DNA of 64,000 nt, taken from the NCBI GenBank assembly GCA_902786745.1, contig CADADR010000013.1, positions 1 through 64,000 of the forward strand. The letters are read 5' to 3'. The DNA comes from an uncultured Bacteroidia bacterium (GTDB lineage: Bacteria > Bacteroidota > Bacteroidia > Bacteroidales > F082). The translations under genes and the position numbers were made by a program. Shown here piece by piece: positions 51,007-58,809 of the stretch. A model generated the notes under the pieces. It worked only from the letters and a program-made list of their open reading frames with translations. It did not search any database and was not told the DNA's origin. Positions within the stretch are counted from its first letter, which is position 1. The number at the start of each line of letters is the position of its first letter.

Positions 51007-53166
51007 ATGATTGAAGATATGCAAGGCAAGACAATCAACGGATTTGAACTGAAAAGGCTTTTGGGCACGGGCGGTATGGCCGAGGTGTGGTATGCCGAGA
51101 ACGAAATCGGATTGAAGGCGGCAGTGAAAATCCTGAGCGAGGAACTGTCGCACAATGCCCAAATGCAGGAGCGCTTCCTCAACGAGGCCAAGGTGATGGT
51201 GAAACTTGACCACCCCAACATCCGCAAGGTGCACGGTTATGGCAGCATCGACGGTCGCCCCGCCATTATTATGGAATACTTGGACGGCAGCGACCTGAAG
51301 GCGAGGATGAAACGCGGCCAACGCTTCACCCCAGAGGAGTTGGTGAAATGGTGGAACCAGCTGGTGGATGCACTCAGTTATACCCACGCGCAGGGGATCG
51401 TACACCGCGACATCAAGCCGTCCAACATTTTCATTGACCAGAAGGGCAATGCAAAGCTGTTGGACTTTGGCATCGCCAAGGTGGCCGATACCACCACGGG
51501 CACACTGACTGGCTCAACCTTGGGCACGCGCATCTATATGAGCCCCGAGCAAGTGAAAGACCCCAAGCGGGTGGGCACGGCCTCGGATGTGTATTCCCTT
51601 GCGGTGAGTTTTGTACATTTGCTGACGGGCAAGGCCCCCTACGACAGCACCACGAGCAGCGACTACGACATCCAAGTAAGTATCGTGACAAAGCCTGTGG
51701 ATATGAGTAAGGTGCCTGCCGAATGGCGCGGTTTCCTTGCGCCTTATCTGGCTAAGGAACCTTCCGATCGACCTGCTTTGCGAACTTTTGTAGCGATGAC
51801 AGCTGTTCCACCTGATGAGGATGACGGAACCATTGACGATGAAGCGCCCAAGAGGCCAAAACAATCCCCCACCGACAAACCATCCACCGCGAATCCTCAT
51901 AGCGGGCTTGACCCGCTATCTCCCACGCCTAACGACAAACCCGGTAATAAAAAAGCCCTATGGATAGGCTTAGGCATAGCCGCCGCCGTAATAGTGGTCT
52001 TGTTGCTGTTGCTAAGACCCAAACCAGCACCCACACCCAATGACCCCGACACGCAAGCCTACGAAGCCTGCCAAACGGTGACCGACTACCGTGCCTATAT
52101 AAGTGATTACGGGCGCAATTCTTTGCATTACGCTGATGCCAAGGCGTTTGTAGAGCGATATGAGTCCGACAGTGTGGCTAAGGCGCAGCAAGCCCTTGCC
52201 GAGGCGCAAGCACAACAGCAGGCCGAGGCCGAACAAAAGGCCCAAGCCGCTGAGGAAAAGAAGGAGGAAGCCGCCTACAAGAAATGTACGACCATTGCTG
52301 CCTGCGACAGTTACCTGAAAGCCTATCCCAAGGGCAAGTATGTGGACGAGGTGAGAGCCAAGAAGGCCGAGCTTGAATCCCAAGCCGAGACGGAAAGAGT
52401 GGAGGCCGAAGCCTATAGGAAATGCACGACCGTGGCAGCCTGCGACAGTTACCTGAAAGCCTATCCCCAAGGGCGATATGTGGCTGAGGTGAGGAAGAAG
52501 AAGACGGAGTTGGAGCAGGCCCAACAAGCCCAGCAAGGCGGCAACTGCAGTGCCAACGGCCACGAGTACGTCGATCTCGGCCTGCCGAGCGGCACTTTGT
52601 GGGCCACCTGCAACGTGGGCGCCAGCAAGCCCGAAGGCTACGGCAACTACTACGCTTGGGGTGAGACCAAGACGAAGACCAGCAATACCTACGACTGGAG
52701 CACTTACAAGTATGCCAACGGAGCCTATGACAAGCTGACGAAATACTGCAACGAGAGCAACTACGGCAACAACGGATTCACTGACGACTTGACCGCATTG
52801 CAGAGTGGCGACGACCCGGCCACGGCCAATTGGGGCAGTGGCTGGCGCACGCCGAGCAAGTCGCAATGGGACGAGTTGCTGGCGAACACCACAAACCAAT
52901 GGACGACCAAAAACGGCGTGAAGGGCAGGCTTTTCACCTCGAAGAAGAATGGGCAGTCGGTCTTCCTTCCTGCCGCTGGCACCCGCTGGGACAGTGAGCT
53001 CTACGACGCAGGCTCCTACGGCCTCTATTGGTCGCGGTCGCTTGACACAGGCTACCCGAACAACGCGTGGCGCCTCAACTTCAATTCGGACTACTGCAGC
53101 ATGAGCTACGTCTCCCGCAGCCATGGTCAATCTGTCCGTCCTGTGCGCTCCGCGCGTCAGAACTAA
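51007..53166 (+). CDS. Transmembrane Ser/Thr protein kinase 3 with FISUMP ectodomain
   Basis: This 719-residue kinase has a divergent kinase domain (about 10-265) with LLGTGGMAEVWYA, Lys41, VHRDIKPSN (about 132), DFG (about 154) and GTRIYMSPEQ; all key residues are intact. The linker lacks the PPLQRGAGG insert but keeps the second hairpin repeat. The membrane helix is about 317-337. Outside are one CQTVTDYRAY unit, two CTT-AACDSYLKAYP-G-Y units with Ala/Gln/Glu-rich coils, and a FISUMP domain (about 515-719, YVDLGLPSGTLWATCNVGAS, WGSGWRTPSKSQWDEL). The ectodomain is closely related to that of kinase 1. Last gene of the operon. Confidence 0.92.
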   Translation: MIEDMQGKTINGFELKRLLGTGGMAEVWYAENEIGLKAAVKILSEELSHNAQMQERFLNEAKVMVKLDHPNIRKVHGYGSIDGRPAIIMEYLDGSDLKARMKRGQRFTPEELVKWWNQLVDALSYTHAQGIVHRDIKPSNIFIDQKGNAKLLDFGIAKVADTTTGTLTGSTLGTRIYMSPEQVKDPKRVGTASDVYSLAVSFVHLLTGKAPYDSTTSSDYDIQVSIVTKPVDMSKVPAEWRGFLAPYLAKEPSDRPALRTFVAMTAVPPDEDDGTIDDEAPKRPKQSPTDKPSTANPHSGLDPLSPTPNDKPGNKKALWIGLGIAAAVIVVLLLLLRPKPAPTPNDPDTQAYEACQTVTDYRAYISDYGRNSLHYADAKAFVERYESDSVAKAQQALAEAQAQQQAEAEQKAQAAEEKKEEAAYKKCTTIAACDSYLKAYPKGKYVDEVRAKKAELESQAETERVEAEAYRKCTTVAACDSYLKAYPQGRYVAEVRKKKTELEQAQQAQQGGNCSANGHEYVDLGLPSGTLWATCNVGASKPEGYGNYYAWGETKTKTSNTYDWSTYKYANGAYDKLTKYCNESNYGNNGFTDDLTALQSGDDPATANWGSGWRTPSKSQWDELLANTTNQWTTKNGVKGRLFTSKKNGQSVFLPAAGTRWDSELYDAGSYGLYWSRSLDTGYPNNAWRLNFNSDYCSMSYVSRSHGQSVRPVRSARQN
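51899..51919. repeat. In-frame hairpin repeat in the linker of kinase 3
   Basis: ATAGCGGG-cttga-CCCGCTAT is perfectly paired. It is the best-preserved coding copy of the hairpin at 36290-36310. Confidence 0.7.
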
Positions 53167-53299
53167 CCCTTGTTCCATTACGGCACGTTACAATAACTAT
53201 AGTGAAAACGCCTCAGAATAAGGAATAATCTGATTCCCCTCATGGTAAAGCTTCCAAGCGTCTTCTTGGTGGCTTCTGTCTTGTAGTCGCACATAGGCA

Positions 53300-53748
53300 T
53301 CAAGCCAAGTAGCTGCTTGCAAATTCATTAGGCGTAATGGCTTTCATCAATTCTTGGTTTGCTTGGTTGAAGTCCTTGAATTAATGGTGATTAAGAAATT
53401 GCATTGGTTTTTCAATGCGCAATGGTATTGAAAAGCATCTTCGATGTCTGAAAAAGAAAGGTCGTTTGCAGCATCAATCATATCAGAGTGTTCTAAGTTT
53501 CCAATGTGTACCAATAGCAATAAACTATCAATGATTTTGCGAACTTGCTCGGTCAATTCTGGGCGATGAATGCCTTTTAGTTTCAACATTTGTTCCGTAA
53601 TATAAGTCATGGTGTAAATGGAAGCCGTCGAGGTAATGGCTTCAATCTCCCCATCTTTGATAGCTTGGAATAGTTTCTGAACAGATGTGCTTTGCGCTCT
53701 GTCAAAAATGTATTCTGCGAATATGTTCGTATCGATGAAAACTTTCAT
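53300..53748 (-). pseudogene. PIN-domain toxin (VapC-like) with a C-terminal frameshift
   Basis: The frame starting at 53748 encodes a PIN nuclease: MKVFIDTNIFAEYIF (first acidic residue), the central Glu region, and NDLSFSDIEDAFQYHCAL (acidic pair). It then reads LITINSRTSTKQTKN and stops at 53347. One base out, the sequence continues as KDFNQANQELMKAITPNEFA and SSYLA to a TGA at 53300-53302, exactly the expected end of a PIN domain (xNxKDF...TPxEF). So one base is missing near 53377, through error or mutation. The catalytic core lies before the shift. VapC toxins cut RNA; the antitoxin gene is directly upstream. Confidence 0.8.
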
Positions 53749-54063
53749 TTAGATGCCATATTTTTCTTGGATATGCTTGGCACGAAGGTCTTCAAAACTC
53801 GGCATCCCATTGTGGATGCTTCTCAAATACTGCAAACCATACATGGGGTCAATGTCGGTTTCTTGATTTTGAGGTTCTTTAATTTTCATCAATTCAAGCT
53901 GCCTTTGCAAAAAACGGATAATCCATAGGGTATCTGTTTTGTCAAGTTGTGATAATTCGGAGATGATCCCACTTTCTCTTAGCTTTGTGCTTGAGCCATA
54001 GTACAACGCTGCAGATGGATCGGAAGCCATGCTTGTCTGATTATTATTATCCTCGTAATCCAT
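53749..54063 (-). CDS. Antitoxin partner of the PIN toxin
   Basis: This 104-residue acidic protein lies immediately upstream of the toxin gene (stop TAA directly followed by the toxin ATG). Its C-terminal part (PSFEDLRAKHIQEKYGI) is the kind of short helix that neutralises PIN toxins. The middle (LDKTDTLWIIRFLQRQLELM) is a hydrophobic helix. No obvious DNA-binding fold is recognised. Toxin-antitoxin function is inferred from size, order and tight spacing. A minus-strand -7 box lies at 54080-54087. Confidence 0.7.
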   Translation of the reverse strand: MDYEDNNNQTSMASDPSAALYYGSSTKLRESGIISELSQLDKTDTLWIIRFLQRQLELMKIKEPQNQETDIDPMYGLQYLRSIHNGMPSFEDLRAKHIQEKYGI

Positions 54064-54079
54064 GCTTATTTATTTTGTG

Positions 54080-54087
54080 CAAAAATA
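54080..54087 (-). promoter_or_regulatory. -7 box of the toxin-antitoxin operon
   Basis: On the minus strand TATTTTTG, 17 bases before the antitoxin ATG. A small palindrome TTCCC-aaat-GGGAA lies at 54096-54109 and could be an operator. Confidence 0.5.
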
Positions 54088-54151
54088 AAACTTTTTCCCA
54101 AATGGGAAGTGAAAATGTTGCAAACCGCAACTTCAACGAACGTTTTCACAT

Positions 54152-54397
54152 TCAAAGCTCTTCTTCCATCTCTGCTGCATTGATCTCGTCCAGCAGCAGC
54201 ATGGCCTTGTCGTAGTCCTTGTCGAAGACATACACCGAGGCGTCGCCTTTGATGGTGCTGGCAGCCCAGCCGGCACACAGGCTCTCTTCCTGGAAGTTAC
54301 GGATGAGGAACTGGATGTCGTTCTGCTCAAGTACGCTGCCGATGAACTCGGCATCGACGACTGAGCCGGAATAGATTCTCTTGATTTCGTTGTCCAT
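54152..54397 (-). CDS. DUF2007 domain-containing protein
   Basis: This 81-residue soluble protein fits DUF2007 (putative signal-transducing): IKRIYSGSVVDAEFIGSVLE at the start, IQFLIRNF in the middle, and VYVFDKDYDKAMLLLDEINA at the end. Its role is unknown to me. I chose the ATG at 54397 (MDNEIKRIYSG), because the -7 box TATTTTTG at 54422-54429 lies a suitable distance upstream and the longer frame would start next to it. Confidence 0.78.
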   Translation of the reverse strand: MDNEIKRIYSGSVVDAEFIGSVLEQNDIQFLIRNFQEESLCAGWAASTIKGDASVYVFDKDYDKAMLLLDEINAAEMEEEL

Positions 54398-54421
54398 GGT
54401 GTTACTTTTTTGTTGATGTTG

Positions 54422-54429
54422 CAAAAATA
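54422..54429 (-). promoter_or_regulatory. -7 box of the DUF2007 gene
   Basis: TATTTTTG on the minus strand, 24 bases before the ATG. Confidence 0.5.
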
Positions 54430-54470
54430 AACAAAAAACGGGAATAATTGGTAAATTTGGATTTGATGAT

Positions 54471-54592
54471 ATTCCCTTCGGGAATGGAGTACTATTTATT
54501 GTTATTAACGGCGGCTTGAGACAGCTACTGACAGAAAACTGCTAATAGCCGCCGCTTGTCACTATATGCCTAATTCCATTCCCGTAGGGAAT
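54471..54592. repeat. Nested-hairpin element, copy B
   Basis: ATTCCCTTCGGGAATGGA (54471-54488) and TCCATTCCCGTAGGGAAT (54575-54592) are terminal inverted repeats with one mismatch, and each end is itself a hairpin. GGCGGCT (54510-54516) pairs with AGCCGCC (54547-54553) inside. It shares ends and the GGCGGCTTGA core with copy A at 36341-36478. It separates the EamA gene end from DUF2007. Confidence 0.7.
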
Positions 54593-55519
54593 CTATTCCT
54601 TTTCTTTTCCAGCTACATTAAGCATCACAATTGCAAACAGCATCACAAAGGCCGCTGCCCACTGCACGGGCGAATACTTTGTGCCATTGACGAAGTAATC
54701 CAGTACCACGGCGGTGATGGGATACATTAGCTCAAGGAAGGTGGACAACGAGGCCCTCACATGGCGTAGGCCATAGTAATACAGGAAGATGGCTCCCGAA
54801 CCTGTCGTAAGGCCGATGAGGGCGATGAAGAGCCAGTTGCGCGGCGTGATCTGTGAGAAATCGCCGATATGGCCGGCAAACAGCACGATAACCAGCATGA
54901 TCAGCGTGGTGAAGCCATAACGGAAAAACGTGGAGGTGACAAAGGAATAGTTGCCTAAAATCTTCTTGGAAAACACTGTGGAACTGCCAAACGAGAAGGC
55001 CGCCAACAGTGAGAGCAAGGCCGCATAGACCGTGGTGATGCCTTCGGTGCTGAAGTCGGGGAGGGCCCAGCCGAAGGTGAGGAAATAGCCACCGATGAGG
55101 GCGACACAGGCCCAAAGTGCGAAATGTCTTTTGATCTTCTCTTTCAGGATGATACGAGCTAAGATGACGGCAAAGACGGGCTGGAGCTTTTGCAAGAGCA
55201 CCACGACCGAAAGGTTGTTGAAATGCAGCAAAAACAGCGACTTGACGATGGCCAAGGTGCCCAAGGCACCGCCAAACAAGGCGATGAGCAGGAAATAGAT
55301 CAGGTCGGAGCGCGACATGGTCTTCAAGTGACGGTATTCCCTAAAGAAGAACACGTTCATCAGCAGGAAGGGGAAGAGGTGGATGACGAAGACCACGAAG
55401 GCGGTGTTGAGGTTGTAGAGCTGTGGCGTGAGCAATATGCCATCCACACCCCAAAGCATGGCTGACATGGCCACTGCTATGGCTCCGATTAGCTTTGTAT
55501 TACGTTGTGTGTCTTTCAT
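54593..55519 (-). CDS. EamA/DMT-family transporter
   Basis: This 308-residue inner-membrane protein has ten predicted helices in two EamA halves (about 12-145 and 160-300). Typical pieces are AMLWGVDGILLTPQL, LQKLQPVFAVILARIILKE (end of the first half) and STFLELMYPITAVVLDYF (end of the second). The family exports metabolites such as amino acids or nucleosides; the substrate is unknown. Its start overlaps the pnuC stop by four bases, so the two are coupled. It is the last gene of the long leftward operon. Confidence 0.88.
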   Translation of the reverse strand: MKDTQRNTKLIGAIAVAMSAMLWGVDGILLTPQLYNLNTAFVVFVIHLFPFLLMNVFFFREYRHLKTMSRSDLIYFLLIALFGGALGTLAIVKSLFLLHFNNLSVVVLLQKLQPVFAVILARIILKEKIKRHFALWACVALIGGYFLTFGWALPDFSTEGITTVYAALLSLLAAFSFGSSTVFSKKILGNYSFVTSTFFRYGFTTLIMLVIVLFAGHIGDFSQITPRNWLFIALIGLTTGSGAIFLYYYGLRHVRASLSTFLELMYPITAVVLDYFVNGTKYSPVQWAAAFVMLFAIVMLNVAGKEKE

Positions 55520-56229
55520 TTGAGCAGTTTGTCATTGGAAATGGCTTCTTTTTCCCAGCGCACGCACATGATGATGGAATTGACAAGGTAAACGACATAC
55601 ATCATCGTGATGGGGAAGTTGCCCGCCTTGATGTACATGAAGATACTGACGCAGTTGATGGCAATCCAGAGCCACCACTGTTCGCTGAACATCTTGACCA
55701 TCAGTATCATGGCTACCACCTGCATCACGGCCTTGGCCGAGTCGGCGAAGGGGGCGAGATCGTTGGTGAAGTGTTTCATCAGCAGGCCAAAGCCGATGGT
55801 GCCCGCCACGATGATGGCGAGACAGATCAACCTGTTCTTATTGGTCATATGGATCTTCATCACCTCATGGGTCTCGTGGTTCATGTTCTTCGCCCAGGTG
55901 AAGAAGCCCACAAACTGCATGACGAAGTTGTAGACGGTCACACCAAAATCGGCATAGAGTCTTGAGATCAAAGTGATGTAAATCATCAGGCAGCAGTGGA
56001 TGAAGCCGAAGAGGTAGTTGGAGAGCTTGCCTTTGCCGCCTAATACCACGTTGATGATGCCGCAAGTCGCTGCCACGATGTGGATCCAGTAGAATTGGTC
56101 GCTGGTCTTGTCATATTTGAACAGGATGGACATCACCGTGATGACCACACTCACCGTCACCAGCCAGATGACGTCGAATGGCTTCCACCCTTTGAGTTCT
56201 TCTTTGATTATGTCTTTGAATTTCTGCAT
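55516..56229 (-). CDS. pnuC: Nicotinamide riboside transporter PnuC
   Basis: This 237-residue membrane protein has about seven helices and the PnuC pattern: WLVTVSVVITVMSILF, GIINVVLGGKGKLSNYLFGF, a central WAKNMNHE and a late EQWWLWIAINCVSIFMY, which fits the substrate-binding helix of the family. It brings in nicotinamide riboside (or a related vitamin such as thiamine in PnuT) by facilitated diffusion. No nadR-type kinase is adjacent. It lies 13 bases downstream of the esterase gene. Confidence 0.88.
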   Translation of the reverse strand: MQKFKDIIKEELKGWKPFDVIWLVTVSVVITVMSILFKYDKTSDQFYWIHIVAATCGIINVVLGGKGKLSNYLFGFIHCCLMIYITLISRLYADFGVTVYNFVMQFVGFFTWAKNMNHETHEVMKIHMTNKNRLICLAIIVAGTIGFGLLMKHFTNDLAPFADSAKAVMQVVAMILMVKMFSEQWWLWIAINCVSIFMYIKAGNFPITMMYVVYLVNSIIMCVRWEKEAISNDKLLK

Positions 56230-56242
56230 GATGAATTGGAGT

Positions 56243-57187
56243 TTATTTAGATGTAATGATTTTTGCTATCATTTTTACCGCCTTGAACCCATCAGGGATG
56301 GGGAACATGGCGAAGGTGTGGAACATGCCCTCAAACTCGTGGAAACAACCTTTCTTGCCGGCTTTTTCGTACATCTCTTTTAGGAAGAGATCGTCGGGTT
56401 GTAGGATTTCGTCAGAGCCGAAGTAGACGCTTAGGTTGTCGACGCCGCTGAAGTCGCCGAACACGGGGCTGACCCAAGGATGTTGGGCGGGCAGATCGGA
56501 CTGCCAGATGGCATTCAAGGTGATGACACGGTCGAGTTGGAGCATGCAGTCCTTGTCTTGCAAGGCGCGCATCTCTTTTTCCTTGGTGTGGCTGAGATCG
56601 ACACAAGGCGAAAGCAGGGTAGTGGTGGCAGGCTTCTGCCAGCCGTTCTTGTGGGCTTCCTGTGCTACCACGAGGCATAAACAAGCCCCAGCCGAGTCGC
56701 CAACGAGATGGATCTCATCGTATTGTTTGGATTCGGAAATGTTTTTGTAATACTCCAAAACGGTCTTAACGGAATATTCGCAAACGTATTCGGGCGATTT
56801 GGGATAGACCGGCATTAAAGTGTCGCAATGCGTGCGTAGGGCGAGGTCGTGGAGGAAGCGCCAATGGAAAAACACGGGTGGGTAGATGAAGGCGCCGCCG
56901 TGGAGATAGAGGATGAGACGGCGTGAGGGTCGGCCCTTCGACCGGCTCAGGGACCTCGGTTTTTCTTCGTGCTTGAACACCTGCATCTCGAAGCCTGTAG
57001 AGGCTTGGTATTTCTCTTCGGTGAAGTAACCTCTGAAATAGCGTGGCACGCGCACGGGGCGGCGGTTCTCGCGGCGACAATGCTCCAGCTCCTCCATCAC
57101 CTCATCAGGCGTGGCGTCGCGCAACGACTTGAACATTAGCCTCAAATACTTCTCCGTAAAGACAACTCCAGCATTCATACCTCTCAC
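56243..57187 (-). CDS. Alpha/beta hydrolase, HSL-type esterase
   Basis: This 314-residue enzyme of the hormone-sensitive-lipase family has the oxyanion motif YLHGGAFIYPP (about 94-104), the nucleophile in HLVGDSAGACLCLV (Ser about 162), the acid in YFGSDEILQPDD and the His in EGMFHTFAMFP. It hydrolyses short acyl esters. Just before the HGGAF strand the chain contains RSLSRSKGRPSRR, which is encoded by a palindromic repeat element (56932-56955) inserted in frame. It is followed closely by pnuC. No signal peptide is seen. Confidence 0.88.
   Translation of the reverse strand: MRGMNAGVVFTEKYLRLMFKSLRDATPDEVMEELEHCRRENRRPVRVPRYFRGYFTEEKYQASTGFEMQVFKHEEKPRSLSRSKGRPSRRLILYLHGGAFIYPPVFFHWRFLHDLALRTHCDTLMPVYPKSPEYVCEYSVKTVLEYYKNISESKQYDEIHLVGDSAGACLCLVVAQEAHKNGWQKPATTTLLSPCVDLSHTKEKEMRALQDKDCMLQLDRVITLNAIWQSDLPAQHPWVSPVFGDFSGVDNLSVYFGSDEILQPDDLFLKEMYEKAGKKGCFHEFEGMFHTFAMFPIPDGFKAVKMIAKIITSK
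56932..56955. repeat. Palindromic repeat inside the esterase gene
   Basis: GGCCCTTCGACCGGCTCAGG and the following GACC form an imperfect palindrome (CCCT-x-CGACCGG-x-AGGG). The core CTTCGACxGGCTCAGG is one I recognise as a dispersed intergenic repeat in many bacteria. Here it is translated in frame. Confidence 0.6.
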
Positions 57188-57220
57188 TTCTCAAATCAAA
57201 AATCCAACATATTTAATTGT

Positions 57221-57247
57221 CAATTCTCAATTCTCAATTCTCAATTA
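57221..57247. repeat. 7-bp tandem repeat between MscS and esterase genes
   Basis: CAATTCT is repeated three times, plus a partial fourth unit (CAATTA). It is a simple-sequence tract that could vary in length. Confidence 0.6.
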
Positions 57248-57250
57248 TCA

Positions 57251-58471
57251 CTAATGCTTTTGATAGATCTTGAGGTCAAACATCGGCGCAGCCGAAATAA
57301 TATGGTCGAAGATGTCGCTTTGTATCTCCTCATAATTGACCCATTGCTTGTCGCTGCTGAAGGCATAAATCTGCAACGGCACACCAAACTCGGTGGGCTG
57401 CAGTTGGCGCACCATCATAGTTAGGTTGTGGTTCAGCTTCGGGTTGTTGTTGAGGTAGGCCTTGATATAGGCGCGGAAGATGCCGAGGTTGGTCTGCTGT
57501 CGTCCATTCAAGACCTGGCTGGTGTCGATATTGTTGGCCTTGTTGTATTCTAGGATCTCCTCTTCACGCTGCGTGATGTAGTCTTTCACCAAGGAATACT
57601 GCTTGTATTTCTCCAGCATCTCGGGCGTGCAATAGCGTATGGTATTGACGTCGATATTGATGCTGCGTGCGATGCGGCGGCCACCCGACTCCGACATGCC
57701 GCGCCAGTTGGTGAAGGGGCTTGAAACCAATTGGTAGGTCGGGATGGTGGTGATGGTGTTGTCCCAGTTTTGCACCTTCACGGTGGTGAGGTTGATTTCT
57801 TGCACGGTGCCGTCGGCATTGCCTACTGCAATCCAGTCGCCGATACGGAGCATGTCGTTGATTGACAGCTGTATGCTGCCCACAAAACCTTTGATGGAGT
57901 CCTGGAAGATTAGCATCAGAACGGCTGAGATAGTGCCCAAGCCAATGATGATGCTGTAAAGGCTCTTGCCCAAGAGGAAGGTGGTGATGAGCAACACGCT
58001 GATGGCGATGATGATGCCTTTGATGACTTGAACCAGACCTTCAATAGGCTTTAGCTTCGAGGTCTCAAAGGAGTTGTAGAGCTCATGTGCGGTGTTCACC
58101 AAGGCCATCAAGATAGAGGCGTAAACGGTGATCTCATAGATTTTTGTGATCTTGATAATAATGGCGGCGGCATCGGGAAAGTCGGGCATGGCATCCTTGA
58201 TGTAATATTTGATGAGGATGGCCGGGATGAGCAGACAGATACGCACAAACACCTTGTTTTTTATCAACAAGTCGTCATATTTCGATGGTGTTTTTTTAAT
58301 CAGTACATAAACGGTCTTGCTCACGATGAAACGGGCAAGGAAATAGAGCAAAAGACCGACGGCAAGCAATGAGGCGACGGCAATACCTTCGGCGATGGCC
58401 AGCGAAGTCGTGGCGCCAAAATGCATGCTTTCGCCAATGCCATTGAGTATTTCTATGTATTTTTCAATCAT
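57251..58471 (-). CDS. MscS-family mechanosensitive ion channel
   Basis: This 406-residue inner-membrane channel has four to five hydrophobic segments (about 20-200). The pore-lining and beta regions include [20 protein letters not shown] and [20 protein letters not shown] (about 218-237), the typical MscS TM3 and beta domain. The longer helical C-terminus carries coiled segments. Such channels release solutes on hypo-osmotic shock. Its start overlaps the SUI1 gene stop by four bases. A family member with modified gating is possible because of the long cytoplasmic tail. Confidence 0.9.
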   Translation of the reverse strand: MIEKYIEILNGIGESMHFGATTSLAIAEGIAVASLLAVGLLLYFLARFIVSKTVYVLIKKTPSKYDDLLIKNKVFVRICLLIPAILIKYYIKDAMPDFPDAAAIIIKITKIYEITVYASILMALVNTAHELYNSFETSKLKPIEGLVQVIKGIIIAISVLLITTFLLGKSLYSIIIGLGTISAVLMLIFQDSIKGFVGSIQLSINDMLRIGDWIAVGNADGTVQEINLTTVKVQNWDNTITTIPTYQLVSSPFTNWRGMSESGGRRIARSINIDVNTIRYCTPEMLEKYKQYSLVKDYITQREEEILEYNKANNIDTSQVLNGRQQTNLGIFRAYIKAYLNNNPKLNHNLTMMVRQLQPTEFGVPLQIYAFSSDKQWVNYEEIQSDIFDHIISAAPMFDLKIYQKH

Positions 58472-58809
58472 ATTCCGCTGATTTTGGTTTTTGTATATCC
58501 TTTTTGCACTAACAAGGCCAGCACCTTTTCCCTAAAGTCGCCTTGCAGCAAAATCTCACCGTCTTTGACGCTGCCGCCCACACCACAGGCCGATTTCAGC
58601 TCCTTGCCTAAGACGGCCAAGTCGAAGTCAGAGCCTTTGAATCCGGTGATGAGCGTCACTTTCTTGCCCGCCCTTTGTTTCTTGTCGAGCATGACACGTA
58701 GGTTCTGCTTGGCGGGCTCGAGGGTCACTACCTCTTCCTCGCCATAGTCGAACACGTAGTCGGGGTTGGTGGAGTAGACGGTTCCGTTGTTGTCACTTTT
58801 GTGTTTCAT
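58468..58809 (-). CDS. SUI1/eIF1-like translation factor (YciH type)
   Basis: This 113-residue protein has the SUI1 core: [36 protein letters not shown] and [19 protein letters not shown]. YciH/eIF1-like proteins influence start-codon selection. It overlaps the lipid-kinase gene upstream by 17 bases and the MscS gene downstream by four, so it is embedded in the operon. The N-terminal 30 residues are variable. Confidence 0.9.
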   Translation of the reverse strand: MKHKSDNNGTVYSTNPDYVFDYGEEEVVTLEPAKQNLRVMLDKKQRAGKKVTLITGFKGSDFDLAVLGKELKSACGVGGSVKDGEILLQGDFREKVLALLVQKGYTKTKISGI

